Shown: positions 51,301 through 60,244, counted from the first letter of the stretch. The stretch: 64,000 nucleotides of DNA from Clostridium culturomicium (GCF_000821305.1 NZ_CCXK01000012.1:198501-262500); one strand, 5' to 3'. Program-made: numbers and translations. The notes: generated by a model not told the origin, from the sequence alone.

Positions 51301-51666
51301 ATGCAAGTTGGAACAACTTTAATGGAAAAACTAACGTTTTCTTTAGGCGTTGCAGGAACTGCTATGACAATAGTGTTCGGAATGCTGTTAGCACTTATGT
51401 TTATTATAAAATTCCAAAGCTTTATAATAAACGGATCAACTAAAAAAAAAAGAGTTGCTAAAGAGGGAACTAAAAGTAGAGATGAAGTATTAACTGAAGT
51501 TGCACAAGGTGCAGAGGTTATTGATTTAAACAGTGATTGTGAGTTAGTTGCGGCAATTATGGCAGCTTTAGCAGCACATACTGGTAAATCAGCTGGACAG
51601 TTAAACATCAGAAGTATTAAGAGAGTTAATAACAATTCAAGTTGGAGAGATGCTTCTGTTAAATAA
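51301..51666 (+). CDS. Decarboxylase gamma/delta subunit (OadG-like membrane anchor)
   Basis: The 121-residue protein has one membrane segment (about 15-38; AGTAMTIVFGMLLALMFIIK) and a cytoplasmic tail with a charged stretch and then a conserved 'ELVAAIMAALAAHTGKSAGQL' block. It holds the soluble carboxyltransferase and biotin carrier to the membrane pump. It starts 12 bases after the alpha subunit, behind AGGAGGG. Confidence 0.83.
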   Translation: MQVGTTLMEKLTFSLGVAGTAMTIVFGMLLALMFIIKFQSFIINGSTKKKRVAKEGTKSRDEVLTEVAQGAEVIDLNSDCELVAAIMAALAAHTGKSAGQLNIRSIKRVNNNSSWRDASVK

Positions 51667-51694
51667 TAGAAGCTATGATGAGGAGGAAATTCAG

Positions 51695-52108
51695 ATGAAA
51701 AGATACAATGTTACAGTTAACGGGAATTTATATCAAGTAGAAGTAGATGAAGTAAAAGGCAATTTCGCAGCTCCAGTAGCACCAGTTGCAGCGGCACCAG
51801 CACCAGTTGCGGCAGCGCCTGCACCGGTTGCAGCAACACCAGCTCCAGCAGCACCTGCAGCAGCACCTGCGGCACCAGCAGTATCAAATGCAGCAGGGGA
51901 AAAAGTAACTGCTCCAATGCCTGGAACTATAGTTAAAGTTGTTGCTACTAAAGGAGCAACAGTTAAACAGGGTGACGTATTATTTGTATTAGAAGCAATG
52001 AAAATGGAAAATGAAATAATGGCTTCTGCAGATGGAACTGTAGCAGACGTGGCAGTAGCTCAAGGAGCTGCTGTTAACACAGGAGACGTATTAGCTGTTA
52101 TTGCATAG
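51695..52108 (+). CDS. Biotin carrier subunit of the decarboxylase
   Basis: The 137-residue protein has a short N-terminal segment, an Ala/Pro-rich flexible linker (about 25-65) and a biotinyl domain (about 67-137) with the biotin Lys in EAMKMENE. ATG 51695 is placed behind GAGGAGG; an in-frame start at 51650 overlaps the previous gene. The linker DNA is GC-rich relative to its surroundings because of GCA/CCA repeats. The biotin swings between carboxyltransferase and pump. Confidence 0.92.
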   Translation: MKRYNVTVNGNLYQVEVDEVKGNFAAPVAPVAAAPAPVAAAPAPVAATPAPAAPAAAPAAPAVSNAAGEKVTAPMPGTIVKVVATKGATVKQGDVLFVLEAMKMENEIMASADGTVADVAVAQGAAVNTGDVLAVIA

Positions 52109-52127
52109 AACATAGGAGGAAAATTTA

Positions 52128-53285
52128 ATGAACGTTTTTGAGGTTATTAGAGACTTGTTCGCTAACTCGGGTTTTGCAGCTCTGACTTGGCAACAAGCAG
52201 TAATGATAGGCGTATCTATCGTATTCTTATATCTTGCTATAGGTAAGAAATTTGAGCCTATGCTGTTAATTCCAATAGCATTTGGTATGTTACTTGTAAA
52301 TATTCCACTAGGTGGAATTATGGATTATCCAGTTTTATCTGAAACTGGTGAAGTTTTAAAGAGTGGAGGACTTCTTTATTACTTATCTAGAGGAGTTAAG
52401 TGGGAAATATTCCCACCATTAATATTCCTTGGAGTTGGAGCAATGACTGACTTTGGACCACTTCTAGCGAACCCATCAAGCGTGCTTATGGGAGCTGGAG
52501 CTCAATTTGGTATCTTCTTTGCATTTGGTATGGCTATATTATTTAACTTTACTCCGCAAGAAGCTGCTTCTATCGGTATCATTGGAGGAGCAGATGGTCC
52601 TACAGCGATATTCTTAACTAACCAATTAGCACCACACTTACTTGGACCAATAGCTGTTGCAGCTTATTCTTACATGGCGTTAGTACCATTAATACAACCG
52701 CCAATAATGAAACTTCTTACTACTAAAGAAGAACGTAGAATTAAAATGGGACAATTAAGACAGGTTAAACCAATAGAAAAAATAATATTCCCAATCGTTG
52801 TTACTATTATAGTTACAATGTTCTTACCAGCACTTCTTCCACTTGTTGGAATGTTAATGCTAGGTAACTTATTTAAAGAATCAGGAGTTGTTGGAAGATT
52901 ATCTGATACAGCTCAAAATGCTCTTATAAATATTGTTACAATATTCCTTGGACTTTCAGTTGGGGCTACTGCTACTGCAGAAGCATTCATTAATCCTAAG
53001 ACATTAGGAATAGTTGTAATTGGAGTTATTTCATTTGCTATAGCAACTGCAGGTGGAGTTATAGTAGGAAAAATTATGTGTAAGATAACTAAAGGTAAAA
53101 TTAATCCACTTATCGGTTCTGCTGGAGTTTCTGCGGTGCCAATGGCGGCTAGAGTATCTCAAGTTGTTGGACAAAAAGAAGATCCTACAAACTTCCTACT
53201 TATGAATGCTATGGGAGCTAACGTTTCTGGAGTTATAGGAAGTGCTATTGCAGCTGGTGTTCTATTAACATTATTCGGAGCTTAG
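52128..53285 (+). CDS. mmdB: Sodium-pumping decarboxylase beta subunit
   Basis: The 385-residue integral membrane protein has about ten hydrophobic segments and the OadB/MmdB/GcdB signatures 'PPLIFLGVGAMTDFGPLLANP' and 'IGIIGGADGPTAIFLTNQLAP'. It releases CO2 from carboxybiotin and exports sodium ions. It completes an alpha-anchor-carrier-beta operon, which lets the cell save the free energy of decarboxylation as a sodium gradient. Confidence 0.93.
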   Translation: MNVFEVIRDLFANSGFAALTWQQAVMIGVSIVFLYLAIGKKFEPMLLIPIAFGMLLVNIPLGGIMDYPVLSETGEVLKSGGLLYYLSRGVKWEIFPPLIFLGVGAMTDFGPLLANPSSVLMGAGAQFGIFFAFGMAILFNFTPQEAASIGIIGGADGPTAIFLTNQLAPHLLGPIAVAAYSYMALVPLIQPPIMKLLTTKEERRIKMGQLRQVKPIEKIIFPIVVTIIVTMFLPALLPLVGMLMLGNLFKESGVVGRLSDTAQNALINIVTIFLGLSVGATATAEAFINPKTLGIVVIGVISFAIATAGGVIVGKIMCKITKGKINPLIGSAGVSAVPMAARVSQVVGQKEDPTNFLLMNAMGANVSGVIGSAIAAGVLLTLFGA

Positions 53286-53316
53286 TAAGAAAATATTAAA
53301 ATGTAAGTAAAATTTG

Positions 53317-53361
53317 AAAAAAGGTATGTACTTTTTAAAATAAAGGTATATACCTTTTTTT
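53317..53361 (+). terminator. Terminator of the decarboxylase operon
   Basis: AAAAAAGGTATGTA (53317-53330) pairs with TATATACCTTTTTT (53347-53360), then T and A. Confidence 0.75.
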
Positions 53362-53396
53362 AATTGATAATAATAAAAAAAAGGGAGGAGATTATT

Positions 53397-53576
53397 ATGA
53401 AAGATGTTTTAGTAATTAATTCTTTAATTGAAAAGGAAAATGAGATGATTCGTAGCTATGAAAATTTTGAAGCTAGTATGTCAGGCAAGGAAGTTAGTAG
53501 TTTAGTTGAAGACTCAATCATGAGACATAACAATCATGTGGAAGCTTTAAAGAAGCTTTCAGAGGAGGTTAGATAA
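53397..53576 (+). CDS. Small helical protein, 59 residues
   Basis: ATG 53397 follows AAGGGAGGAG. The product is predicted to be two amphipathic helices (about 5-25 and 32-57), with 'VINSLIEKENEMIRSYENF' and RHNNHVEALKKL. The E-x6-Y and H-x3-H spacing is faintly like half of a ferritin-like or coat-type four-helix bundle, but I cannot assign a family. It is one base from the next small gene. Confidence 0.6.
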   Translation: MKDVLVINSLIEKENEMIRSYENFEASMSGKEVSSLVEDSIMRHNNHVEALKKLSEEVR

Positions 53577-53577
53577 C

Positions 53578-53751
53578 ATGTACCAAGAAAAAGAAAAGGA
53601 ACTTAGAAGTAGTTGCTTAAAAAGAAAAGAAGTTAAATTAAAGAATGAATATTTACATAACATGAACATGACCAATGAAGGTACCTTAAAAGAACAATTA
53701 TATGAGATTTTTAAGGATGAAGTTGACATAATTAATAATAATCTTCTATAG
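53578..53751 (+). CDS. Small helical protein, 57 residues
   Basis: A frame from ATG 53578 to TAG 53749-53751, with AGGAGG about 10 bases ahead and inside the end of the preceding gene. The product is charged and helical (YQEKEKELRSSCLKRKEVK; EQLYEIFKDEVDIINNNLL). Together with the preceding gene it may make a two-part helical bundle. Not recognised. Confidence 0.55.
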   Translation: MYQEKEKELRSSCLKRKEVKLKNEYLHNMNMTNEGTLKEQLYEIFKDEVDIINNNLL

Positions 53752-53943
53752 ACAGGAACAGAATAAACATAAGTATGGGAATAAATGATAGTTAAATCCT
53801 ATTTATTGAAATTGAAAATAATAATTTAACAAAAAATATGGTAAGATATTATGGTTAAATTGTAAAATGTGATATAATAATGAAGAACATTTTTTAAAAG
53901 CAGCTTAAAAAGCTGCTTTTAATCATATAGAGGTGAAGTAACA

Positions 53944-54723
53944 ATGGTATTTGTTTTAGATGTGGGTAATACCAATATAGTACTTGGTATATATAAAGAT
54001 AAGGAATTAATGGTGGAATGGAGATTATCTACAGATTACAAAAAAACATCCGATGAATACATGATAGAAGTATCACAGTTGTTTAACTATAGCAAAATAG
54101 ATGTGAATGAAGTTTCAGGAGTTATTATTTCTTCTGTAGTTCCTAATATAATGTATTCACTTGAACATATGGTTAGAAAGTTTTTCAATAAAAAGCCTTT
54201 AGTAGTTGGACCTGGAGTGAAGACTGGGATAAACATAAAATATGATAATCCTAAAGAGGTTGGAGCTGACAGAATAGTAAATGCAGTTGCAGCTCATGAA
54301 ATGTATAAGTCATCATTAGTTATTATAGATTTTGGAACAGCTACTACCTTCTGTGCTGTTGGAAAAAATGGAGACTATATAGGGGGAACTATATGTCCGG
54401 GAATAAAAATTTCGTCAGATGCTTTATTCCAAAGGGCAGCGAAGCTTCCTAAGGTTGAACTTGTAAAACCTGATACTGTAATATGTAAAAATACAGTTTC
54501 TAGTATGCAGGCAGGAATTATATATGGATATATAGGGCAGGTAGATTATATTGTAACTAAGATTAAACAAGAGATGGAAGCTATGGGCGAAAGTTGTCCT
54601 ATAGTTGTAGCTACAGGTGGACTTGCAAACCTAATAGCAGAAGGTTCAACTGTTATTGATAAGGTAGTTCCATACCTTACTTTAGAAGGGCTTAGAATTA
54701 TCTATGAAAAGAACAAAGAATAA
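53944..54723 (+). CDS. coaX: Type III pantothenate kinase
   Basis: The 259-residue enzyme begins with the ASKHA phosphate-binding motif VLDVGNTNIVLGIY and has 'GADRIVNAVAAHE' and the active-site stretch 'IDFGTATTFC', all typical of CoaX. It phosphorylates pantothenate in the first step of coenzyme A synthesis and needs a monovalent cation. GAGGTG precedes the ATG. It is followed by dusB after 9 bases, near ftsH as in Bacillus. Confidence 0.95.
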   Translation: MVFVLDVGNTNIVLGIYKDKELMVEWRLSTDYKKTSDEYMIEVSQLFNYSKIDVNEVSGVIISSVVPNIMYSLEHMVRKFFNKKPLVVGPGVKTGINIKYDNPKEVGADRIVNAVAAHEMYKSSLVIIDFGTATTFCAVGKNGDYIGGTICPGIKISSDALFQRAAKLPKVELVKPDTVICKNTVSSMQAGIIYGYIGQVDYIVTKIKQEMEAMGESCPIVVATGGLANLIAEGSTVIDKVVPYLTLEGLRIIYEKNKE

Positions 54724-54732
54724 GGTGAACAA

Positions 54733-55707
54733 ATGAAAATTAAAGAATTAAACTTTGAGAATCCTGTATTTTTGGCACCAATGGCGGGAGTTACTGATAT
54801 TGCTTATAGAGGAATATGTAAAGAAATGGGCTGTGGTCTAGTATATACAGAGATGGTAAGCGCTAAGGGCTTGTTTTATAATAGTAAAAATACAAGTTCC
54901 CTTATGCAGGTAAGTGAAGAAGAAAAACCAGTTGCGATGCAGATATTTGGAAGTGAGCCAAAGATTATGGCATATGCAACGGAGGTTATAAATGGAATTG
55001 ATGATGTATGCATCATTGATGTTAACATGGGATGCCCAGTAAATAAGATTGTTAAAAATGGGGATGGTTCAGCTTTGATGAAAAACCCTAAGCTGGCTGC
55101 TGAAATTGTTAAAGAAATGAAAAAGGTATCCACAAAACCTGTTACTGTTAAATTTAGAATGGGTTTTGACTCTGATAATATTAATGCTGTTGAATTTGCT
55201 AAGTATTTAGAGGATGCAGGAGTAGATGCTGTTACTGTTCATGGAAGAACTAGGGAACAGATGTATACTGGGATAGCTAATTGGGATATAATTAAACAAG
55301 TGAAGGAAGCAGTTTCTATTCCTGTTTTAGGAAATGGAGATGTTTTTGAAGCAGAAGATGCCATGAAAATGAAAGAAATGACCAATTGTGATGGAATTAT
55401 GATTGCGAGAGGTGCAATGGGTAACCCGTGGATTTTTAAAGAAGTGGCAATGGGGCTTAGAGGTGAGGAAGTAATTAAGCCTACAGAAGTTGAAAAAGTA
55501 GACATGTGCATGTATCATTTAGATAGAGCTATGAAATACTTTGAAGAGAAGAAAGCCGTTCGAGAGATGAGAAAGCATATTGCTTGTTATGTAAAAGGTC
55601 TTAGAAATTGTACTGAAATTAAAGATAAGGTAAATCAATCAAATACTTATGATGAAATGTACAGATTGCTTAAAGAGTATAGAGAATTAATAGCAATGGG
55701 AATATAA
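54733..55707 (+). CDS. dusB: tRNA-dihydrouridine synthase
   Basis: The 324-residue flavoprotein opens 'NPVFLAPMAGVTDIAYRGIC' and has the catalytic Cys in VNMGCPVNKIVKNGDGSAL, 'KFRMGFD' and 'VHGRTREQMYTG'. It reduces uridines in the D-loop of tRNA using NADPH and FMN. It is linked to coaX by a 9-base gap. The dusB subgroup name follows the Bacillus gene order. Confidence 0.94.
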   Translation: MKIKELNFENPVFLAPMAGVTDIAYRGICKEMGCGLVYTEMVSAKGLFYNSKNTSSLMQVSEEEKPVAMQIFGSEPKIMAYATEVINGIDDVCIIDVNMGCPVNKIVKNGDGSALMKNPKLAAEIVKEMKKVSTKPVTVKFRMGFDSDNINAVEFAKYLEDAGVDAVTVHGRTREQMYTGIANWDIIKQVKEAVSIPVLGNGDVFEAEDAMKMKEMTNCDGIMIARGAMGNPWIFKEVAMGLRGEEVIKPTEVEKVDMCMYHLDRAMKYFEEKKAVREMRKHIACYVKGLRNCTEIKDKVNQSNTYDEMYRLLKEYRELIAMGI

Positions 55708-55756
55708 CCGAAATGGCTTAATATATATAATAAAATGGCTATTATAAGGGCCTTTG

Positions 55757-55785
55757 TTGACAAGGATTTTTCAGTGTTCTATAAT
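55757..55785 (+). promoter_or_regulatory. Promoter of greA-lysS
   Basis: TTGACA (55757-55762), 17 bases, TATAAT (55780-55785): a perfect sigma-A promoter, 88 bases before greA. Confidence 0.85.
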
Positions 55786-55872
55786 TAATCAAAGATTATA
55801 AACAGATTATGTAATTACCGATAATTTATATAGTAATTTAGATGATTAAATATGATTAAAGGGGAGAAATAA

Positions 55873-56352
55873 ATGAGCGAAACAAAAAAACACATAATGA
55901 CTTATGAGGGAATTAAAAAACTTGAGGATGAATTAGAGTATTTAAAAACAGTTAAAAGAAAAGAAATAACTGAAAAGATAAAGGTTGCTTTAGGATATGG
56001 AGACTTAAGCGAGAACTCAGAATACGATGAGGCTAAAAATGAGCAAGCGTTTGTTGAGGGAAGAATTATTCAGTTAGAGAATATGTTAAGAAACACAACT
56101 GTAGTTGATGAAAGCGAACTTCCAAGTGATATGGTCGCTATAGGAAGCAAAGTATTAGTTAAAGATTATACTTTTGATGAAGAAATAGAGTTCCAATTAG
56201 TTGGTTCAGCAGAAGTAAATCCAGAAGAAAACAAAATATCTGATGAATCACCTGTAGGACATGAGCTTATGGGGAAAAAAGTAGGAGATATCATTGATGT
56301 TACAACTCCAGGTGGAGTAGACAAATATGAAATATTAGAGATTAAAAGATAG
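55873..56352 (+). CDS. greA: Transcription elongation factor GreA
   Basis: The 159-residue factor has the N-terminal coiled-coil finger with the acidic tip 'GYGDLSENSEYDEAKNEQ' (about 40-57) and the C-terminal FKBP-like domain ('SPVGHELMGKKVGDIIDV'). The tip enters the RNA polymerase channel and rescues backtracked complexes. It sits just before lysS with a 15-base gap. Confidence 0.97.
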   Translation: MSETKKHIMTYEGIKKLEDELEYLKTVKRKEITEKIKVALGYGDLSENSEYDEAKNEQAFVEGRIIQLENMLRNTTVVDESELPSDMVAIGSKVLVKDYTFDEEIEFQLVGSAEVNPEENKISDESPVGHELMGKKVGDIIDVTTPGGVDKYEILEIKR

Positions 56353-56367
56353 TAGGAGGAGTATTTT

Positions 56368-57903
56368 ATGACTACTGAAGTTAAGAACGATAGTTCACTA
56401 GAAGTTTCTAATGAAAATTTAGGAACTCAAGAAGCAGAATTTAATGAACAAGTGATGATTAGAAGACAGAAGCTAGCTGATCTTCAAGCAGCTGGTAAGG
56501 ATCCTTTTGATGTATATAAGGTTGAAAGAACTCATAATGCACAAGAAATAAAGGATAATTTTGAAACATTACAAGAGACTGAGGTAACTATAGCAGGTAG
56601 ACTTATGTCTAAAAGAATTCAAGGTAAAGCTGGATTCTGTGATGTTCATGATAGAAGTGGAAAGATTCAAGTTTATGTAAGACTTGACCAAGTTGGAGAA
56701 GAGCAGTTTAAAGATGCTAAAACTTTTGATATTGGTGATTTCGTAGAAGTTAAAGGGGTTCCATTTGTAACTAAGACAGGTGAAACTTCAGTTAAAGCTA
56801 AGAGTATAAATCTTATAGCTAAGTCTTTAAAACCACTTCCAGAGAAATTCCACGGACTTAAGAATCAAGATTTAAAATATAGACAAAGAGAAGTAGACCT
56901 TGTAATGAACAAGGATGTTAGAGATACTTTCATGAAGAGAATTCAGATTATAAAGGCTGTAAGAGAATTCCTTGATAATAGAGGATACTTAGAGGTTGAA
57001 ACTCCAATTCTTTCACCAATCGCTGGTGGAGCTGCAGCTAGACCTTTCATGACTCACCATAACACTCTAGACATCGACATGTACTTAAGAATAGCTACAG
57101 AGTTATACTTAAAGAGATGTATCGTTGGTGGATTTGAGAAAGTATATGATATGGGTAAAAACTTCAGAAATGAAGGAATGAGTATAAGACATAATCCAGA
57201 GTTTACAATGATAGAGTTATATGAAGCTTATGCAGATTATAATGATATGATGGAAATCATGGAACAATTAGTTGCTTATGCTTGTGAAAAGGTTCATGGA
57301 ACTACAAAAGTAGTATACCAAGGAACTGAAATAGACTTCACACCACCATGGAGAAGAATCACTATGGTTGATGCTGTTAAGGAGTATGCAGGAGTAGACT
57401 TCAATGAAGTTAAAACTGATGAAGAAGCAAGAGCTATAGCTAAAGAAAAGCACTTAGAAATGGTTAAAGAATTAAAAGACTGCACTAAGGCTGATATTTT
57501 AAATGCTTTATTTGAAGAATATGGTGAGGAGCACTTAATCCAACCAACATTCCTATGCGATTATCCAGTAGAAATATCTCCACTTACTAAGAAAAAACGT
57601 GGAAATGCTGAGTTCACTGAGAGATTTGAAGGATTTGTATATGGTAGAGAAGTATGTAATGCATATTCAGAGCTTAACGATCCAATAGTTCAAAGAGAGA
57701 GATTTGAGCAGCAAGCTAAAGAAAGAGAGCTTGGTGATGATGAAGCTTACTTAATAGATGAAGAATTTATGAGTGCTCTTGAAGTTGGAATGCCTCCAAC
57801 AGGTGGACTTGGAATTGGTATTGATAGAATGGTAATGTTCTTAACTGATTCAACATCAATAAGAGACGTAATACTATTCCCAACAATGAAGCCACTACAA
57901 TAG
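56368..57903 (+). CDS. lysS: Lysyl-tRNA synthetase, class II
   Basis: The 511-residue enzyme has an N-terminal OB-fold anticodon domain (about 65-165) and a class II catalytic core with motif 1 ('FLDNRGYLEVETPILSPIAGG'), motif 2 (KNFRNEGMSIRHNPEFT) and motif 3 ('GIGIDRMVMFLT'). It charges tRNA-Lys. It starts behind GTAGGAGGA and ends the greA operon at a terminator. Confidence 0.97.
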   Translation: MTTEVKNDSSLEVSNENLGTQEAEFNEQVMIRRQKLADLQAAGKDPFDVYKVERTHNAQEIKDNFETLQETEVTIAGRLMSKRIQGKAGFCDVHDRSGKIQVYVRLDQVGEEQFKDAKTFDIGDFVEVKGVPFVTKTGETSVKAKSINLIAKSLKPLPEKFHGLKNQDLKYRQREVDLVMNKDVRDTFMKRIQIIKAVREFLDNRGYLEVETPILSPIAGGAAARPFMTHHNTLDIDMYLRIATELYLKRCIVGGFEKVYDMGKNFRNEGMSIRHNPEFTMIELYEAYADYNDMMEIMEQLVAYACEKVHGTTKVVYQGTEIDFTPPWRRITMVDAVKEYAGVDFNEVKTDEEARAIAKEKHLEMVKELKDCTKADILNALFEEYGEEHLIQPTFLCDYPVEISPLTKKKRGNAEFTERFEGFVYGREVCNAYSELNDPIVQRERFEQQAKERELGDDEAYLIDEEFMSALEVGMPPTGGLGIGIDRMVMFLTDSTSIRDVILFPTMKPLQ

Positions 57904-57935
57904 TTTTAAAAAAGTTACCCTTAGGGGTTATGGAT

Positions 57936-57970
57936 GGGTCTAAACTTAGATTTAGGCCCTGAAATTTTTT
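57936..57970 (+). terminator. Terminator of lysS
   Basis: GGGTCTAAA (57936-57944) pairs with TTTAGGCCC (57951-57959, one G-U), then TGAAATTTTTTTT. Confidence 0.8.
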
Positions 57971-57993
57971 TTGATAAAAATAATAAAATACTC

Positions 57994-58021
57994 TTGCAAT
58001 TTTAAAACAAGATGCTATAAT
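57994..58021 (+). promoter_or_regulatory. Promoter of tRNA-Asn
   Basis: TTGCAA (57994-57999), 16 bases, TATAAT (58016-58021), 19 bases before the tRNA. Confidence 0.7.
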
Positions 58022-58040
58022 TTAATTATGGTAAAGATAT

Positions 58041-58115
<75 letters not shown>

Positions 58116-58204
58116 TTTTTTTATTTATAGAAACTAATTGAGTGTAGCGGGCATTTTGTCGGCTAATTTTATTATATATGGATATAATAAGAAATATAAT
58201 AATT

Positions 58205-58390
58205 AAATAATAACGATGAGAAAGAAGAGTAATAATTGAATCCTTTTAGAGAGATGATGGCTGGTGTGAATCATTAGGTGAATGTTATGAAGGGAGCTTT
58301 TGAGTTAGATGTATATGAAAGATGAGCTTTAGCTAATAAGGGTGGAACCGCGGAATTATTTTCGTCCCTTAACTAGTTAAGGTTTTTTTA
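58205..58390 (+). promoter_or_regulatory. T-box leader of glyS
   Basis: The T-box motif GGGTGGAACCGCGG lies at 58340-58353, followed by a terminator CCTTAA-CTAG-TTAAGG (58367-58382) with TTTTTTT. The upstream part (from about 58205) forms the usual long stem I. Uncharged tRNA-Gly should favour the antiterminator and allow glyS transcription. A GGGAGC stretch at 58292-58297 may hold the glycine specifier codon, but I cannot place the specifier loop with certainty. Confidence 0.85.
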
Positions 58391-58449
58391 TTTATAAACA
58401 ATTAGTTATAAAATAAATTAATCAACTATTTAAAATGGAGGTAACAGAT

Positions 58450-59841
58450 ATGGCAAAAGAATTAACCATGGACAAATTGGTAGCTTTATGTAAGAATAGA
58501 GGATTTATATTCTCAGGATCAGAGATATATGGAGGTCTTGCAAACTCTTGGGATTACGGTCCATTAGGTGTTGAATTTAAAAATAACGTTAAAAAGGCTT
58601 GGTGGAGAAAATTTGTTCAAGAAAGTCCATATAACGTAGGAGTAGATTGTGCAATATTAATGAATCCTGAAGTTTGGGTTGCAACAGGTCACGTAGGTGG
58701 CTTCTCAGATCCATTAATGGATTGTAAAGAGTGTAAAGCTAGATTTAGAGCTGATAAATTAGTTGAAGACCACATGACTGCATCAGGAGCTGAAGTGGCA
58801 GTTGCAGATGGTTGGACAAATGAAGAATATAAAGCATATATAGAGAAGCACAACGTAGTTTGTCCTAAGTGTGGAAAAATGAATTACACAGAAATCAGAA
58901 AGTTTAATCTTATGTTTAAAACTTTCCAAGGAACTACAGAAGATAGTAAAAGTGAAATATATCTTAGACCAGAAACGGCTCAGGGTATATTCGTAAACTT
59001 TAAAAATGTTCAAAGAACATCAAGAAAGAAAATACCATTTGGAATAGCACAAGTTGGTAAATCTTTTAGAAACGAAATAACTCCTGGAAACTTTACTTTC
59101 AGAACTAGAGAGTTTGAGCAAATGGAGCTTGAGTTCTTCTGTAAGCCAGGAACAGACTTAGAATGGTTTGAATACTGGAAAGAGTATTGTAAAAAATTCT
59201 TATTCGACTTAGGAATGACAAAGGAAAATTTAAGATTCAGAGACCATGATCAAGAAGAGTTATCTTTCTATAGTAATGCAACTTGTGATATCGAATTCTT
59301 GTTCCCATTTGGTTGGGGAGAGCTTTGGGGAATAGCTGACAGAACAGATTATGACCTTAAGAGACATATGGAACATTCAGGTCAGGACTTATCATACCTT
59401 GATCAGACAACTAATGAGAAATATGTTCCATACTGTATTGAGCCATCTTTAGGAGCAGACAGGGTTGCTTTAGCCTTCCTATGTGAAGCTTATGAGGAAG
59501 AGCAGTTAGAGGGTGGAGATGTTAGAACTGTAATGCACTTACATCCTGCTTTAGCTCCATTTAAAGCAGCAGTACTTCCATTAAGTAAGAAGTTAAGCGA
59601 TAAAGCACAAGAAGTTTATGCAATGCTTGCTAAGAAGTTCCCAGTTGATTATGATGAGGCTGGAAGTATTGGTAAGAGATATAGAAGAGAAGATGAAATT
59701 GGAACTCCGTTCTGTATAACAGTAGACTTCGATACAATGGAAGACAATACTGTTACAGTAAGAGATAGAGATACTATGGAACAGGTAAGAATGCCAATTA
59801 GTGAATTAGTAGCTTATATAGAAGAAAAAATGGAGTTTTAA
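58450..59841 (+). CDS. glyS: Glycyl-tRNA synthetase (dimeric type)
   Basis: The 463-residue class II enzyme is the alpha2 form: 'FIFSGSEIYGGLANSWDYGPLG' near the start, a zinc-binding insertion with CKEC and CPKC pairs (about 92-142), motif 2 'GKSFRNEITPGNFTFRTREFEQ', and a C-terminal anticodon-binding domain (about 370-460). It charges tRNA-Gly. ATG 58450 follows TGGAGGTAAC; an in-frame ATG at 58435 starts inside that site. A T-box controls it. A dispersed repeat begins at its stop codon. Confidence 0.95.
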   Translation: MAKELTMDKLVALCKNRGFIFSGSEIYGGLANSWDYGPLGVEFKNNVKKAWWRKFVQESPYNVGVDCAILMNPEVWVATGHVGGFSDPLMDCKECKARFRADKLVEDHMTASGAEVAVADGWTNEEYKAYIEKHNVVCPKCGKMNYTEIRKFNLMFKTFQGTTEDSKSEIYLRPETAQGIFVNFKNVQRTSRKKIPFGIAQVGKSFRNEITPGNFTFRTREFEQMELEFFCKPGTDLEWFEYWKEYCKKFLFDLGMTKENLRFRDHDQEELSFYSNATCDIEFLFPFGWGELWGIADRTDYDLKRHMEHSGQDLSYLDQTTNEKYVPYCIEPSLGADRVALAFLCEAYEEEQLEGGDVRTVMHLHPALAPFKAAVLPLSKKLSDKAQEVYAMLAKKFPVDYDEAGSIGKRYRREDEIGTPFCITVDFDTMEDNTVTVRDRDTMEQVRMPISELVAYIEEKMEF

Positions 59842-59990
59842 GTGACAGTCTAAATCTATGATTTAATTACTGGAATTTATTCCTTTGAATGAATATGAAA
59901 AGGAGTTTGCTTAAGTAAGCATCCAAATCTTTGATTTGGTTAATGCGAACTTACTCTACCAAAAGAAATTAGGTGGAGTTTCCTTATTAA
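59840..59990 (+). repeat. Dispersed hairpin repeat, copy C
   Basis: It begins AAGTGACAGTCTAAATC, overlapping the glyS stop codon by two bases. It repeats the TAAATCTATGATTTA palindrome, a TCCTTT...AAAGGAGTTTGCTTAAG arm, then a second AAATCTTTGATTT palindrome with AACTTACTCTACC...GGTGGAGTTTCCTTA. It is thus a two-module copy, in the same orientation as copy A and opposite to copy B. Confidence 0.6.
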
Positions 59991-59998
59991 TAGTAATT

Positions 59999-60038
59999 TA
60001 AGCCGTAAGGATTAGTAATCCTTACGGCTTATTTTTTT
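59999..60038 (+). terminator. Terminator downstream of glyS and the repeat
   Basis: TAAGCCGTAAGGATT (59999-60013) pairs perfectly with AATCCTTACGGCTTA (60017-60031), then TTTTTTT. Confidence 0.9.
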
Positions 60039-60127
60039 ATATTAAATATGTCTTATGTGTTATATATGTAAATAAGATGGATAAAATTAAGATTAAACAT
60101 ATATATGCGATTGTGCTTAAAAAGGGT

Positions 60128-60238
60128 AAAAAAATAACCGGATTTGCATCCGGTAAAAAATAGGGTTTAATCATGGGGATATGTTATGTGCAATGCTAAA
60201 CCTTTGGGGAAAAGTTTTAACATCTTTACTTACGGCAC
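60128..60238 (-). ncRNA. Candidate small RNA with C-rich motifs
   Basis: No frame is present, but the minus strand has all parts of a small RNA gene. A promoter lies at 60273-60245. The RNA would start near 60238 with TGTGC, pairing with GCACA to enclose a hairpin (ATGTTAAAAC against GTTTAGCAT) whose loop carries TCCCC (60210-60206). An open stretch with ATCCCCAT (60180-60173) follows, then a terminator ACCGGAT-GCAA-ATCCGGT (60154-60137) with TTATTTTTTT. The CCCC motifs could pair with G-rich ribosome sites, as in C-rich-loop regulatory RNAs. Size is about 110 nt. Confidence 0.6.
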
Positions 60239-60244
60239 AAACAA

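Noticed and set aside
53896..53920. Hairpin AAAAGCAGCTT/AAGCTGCTTTT before coaX
   Set aside because: The stem is good, but it is followed by AATC and not a T run on the plus strand, so it was not listed as a terminator; it may affect coaX expression.
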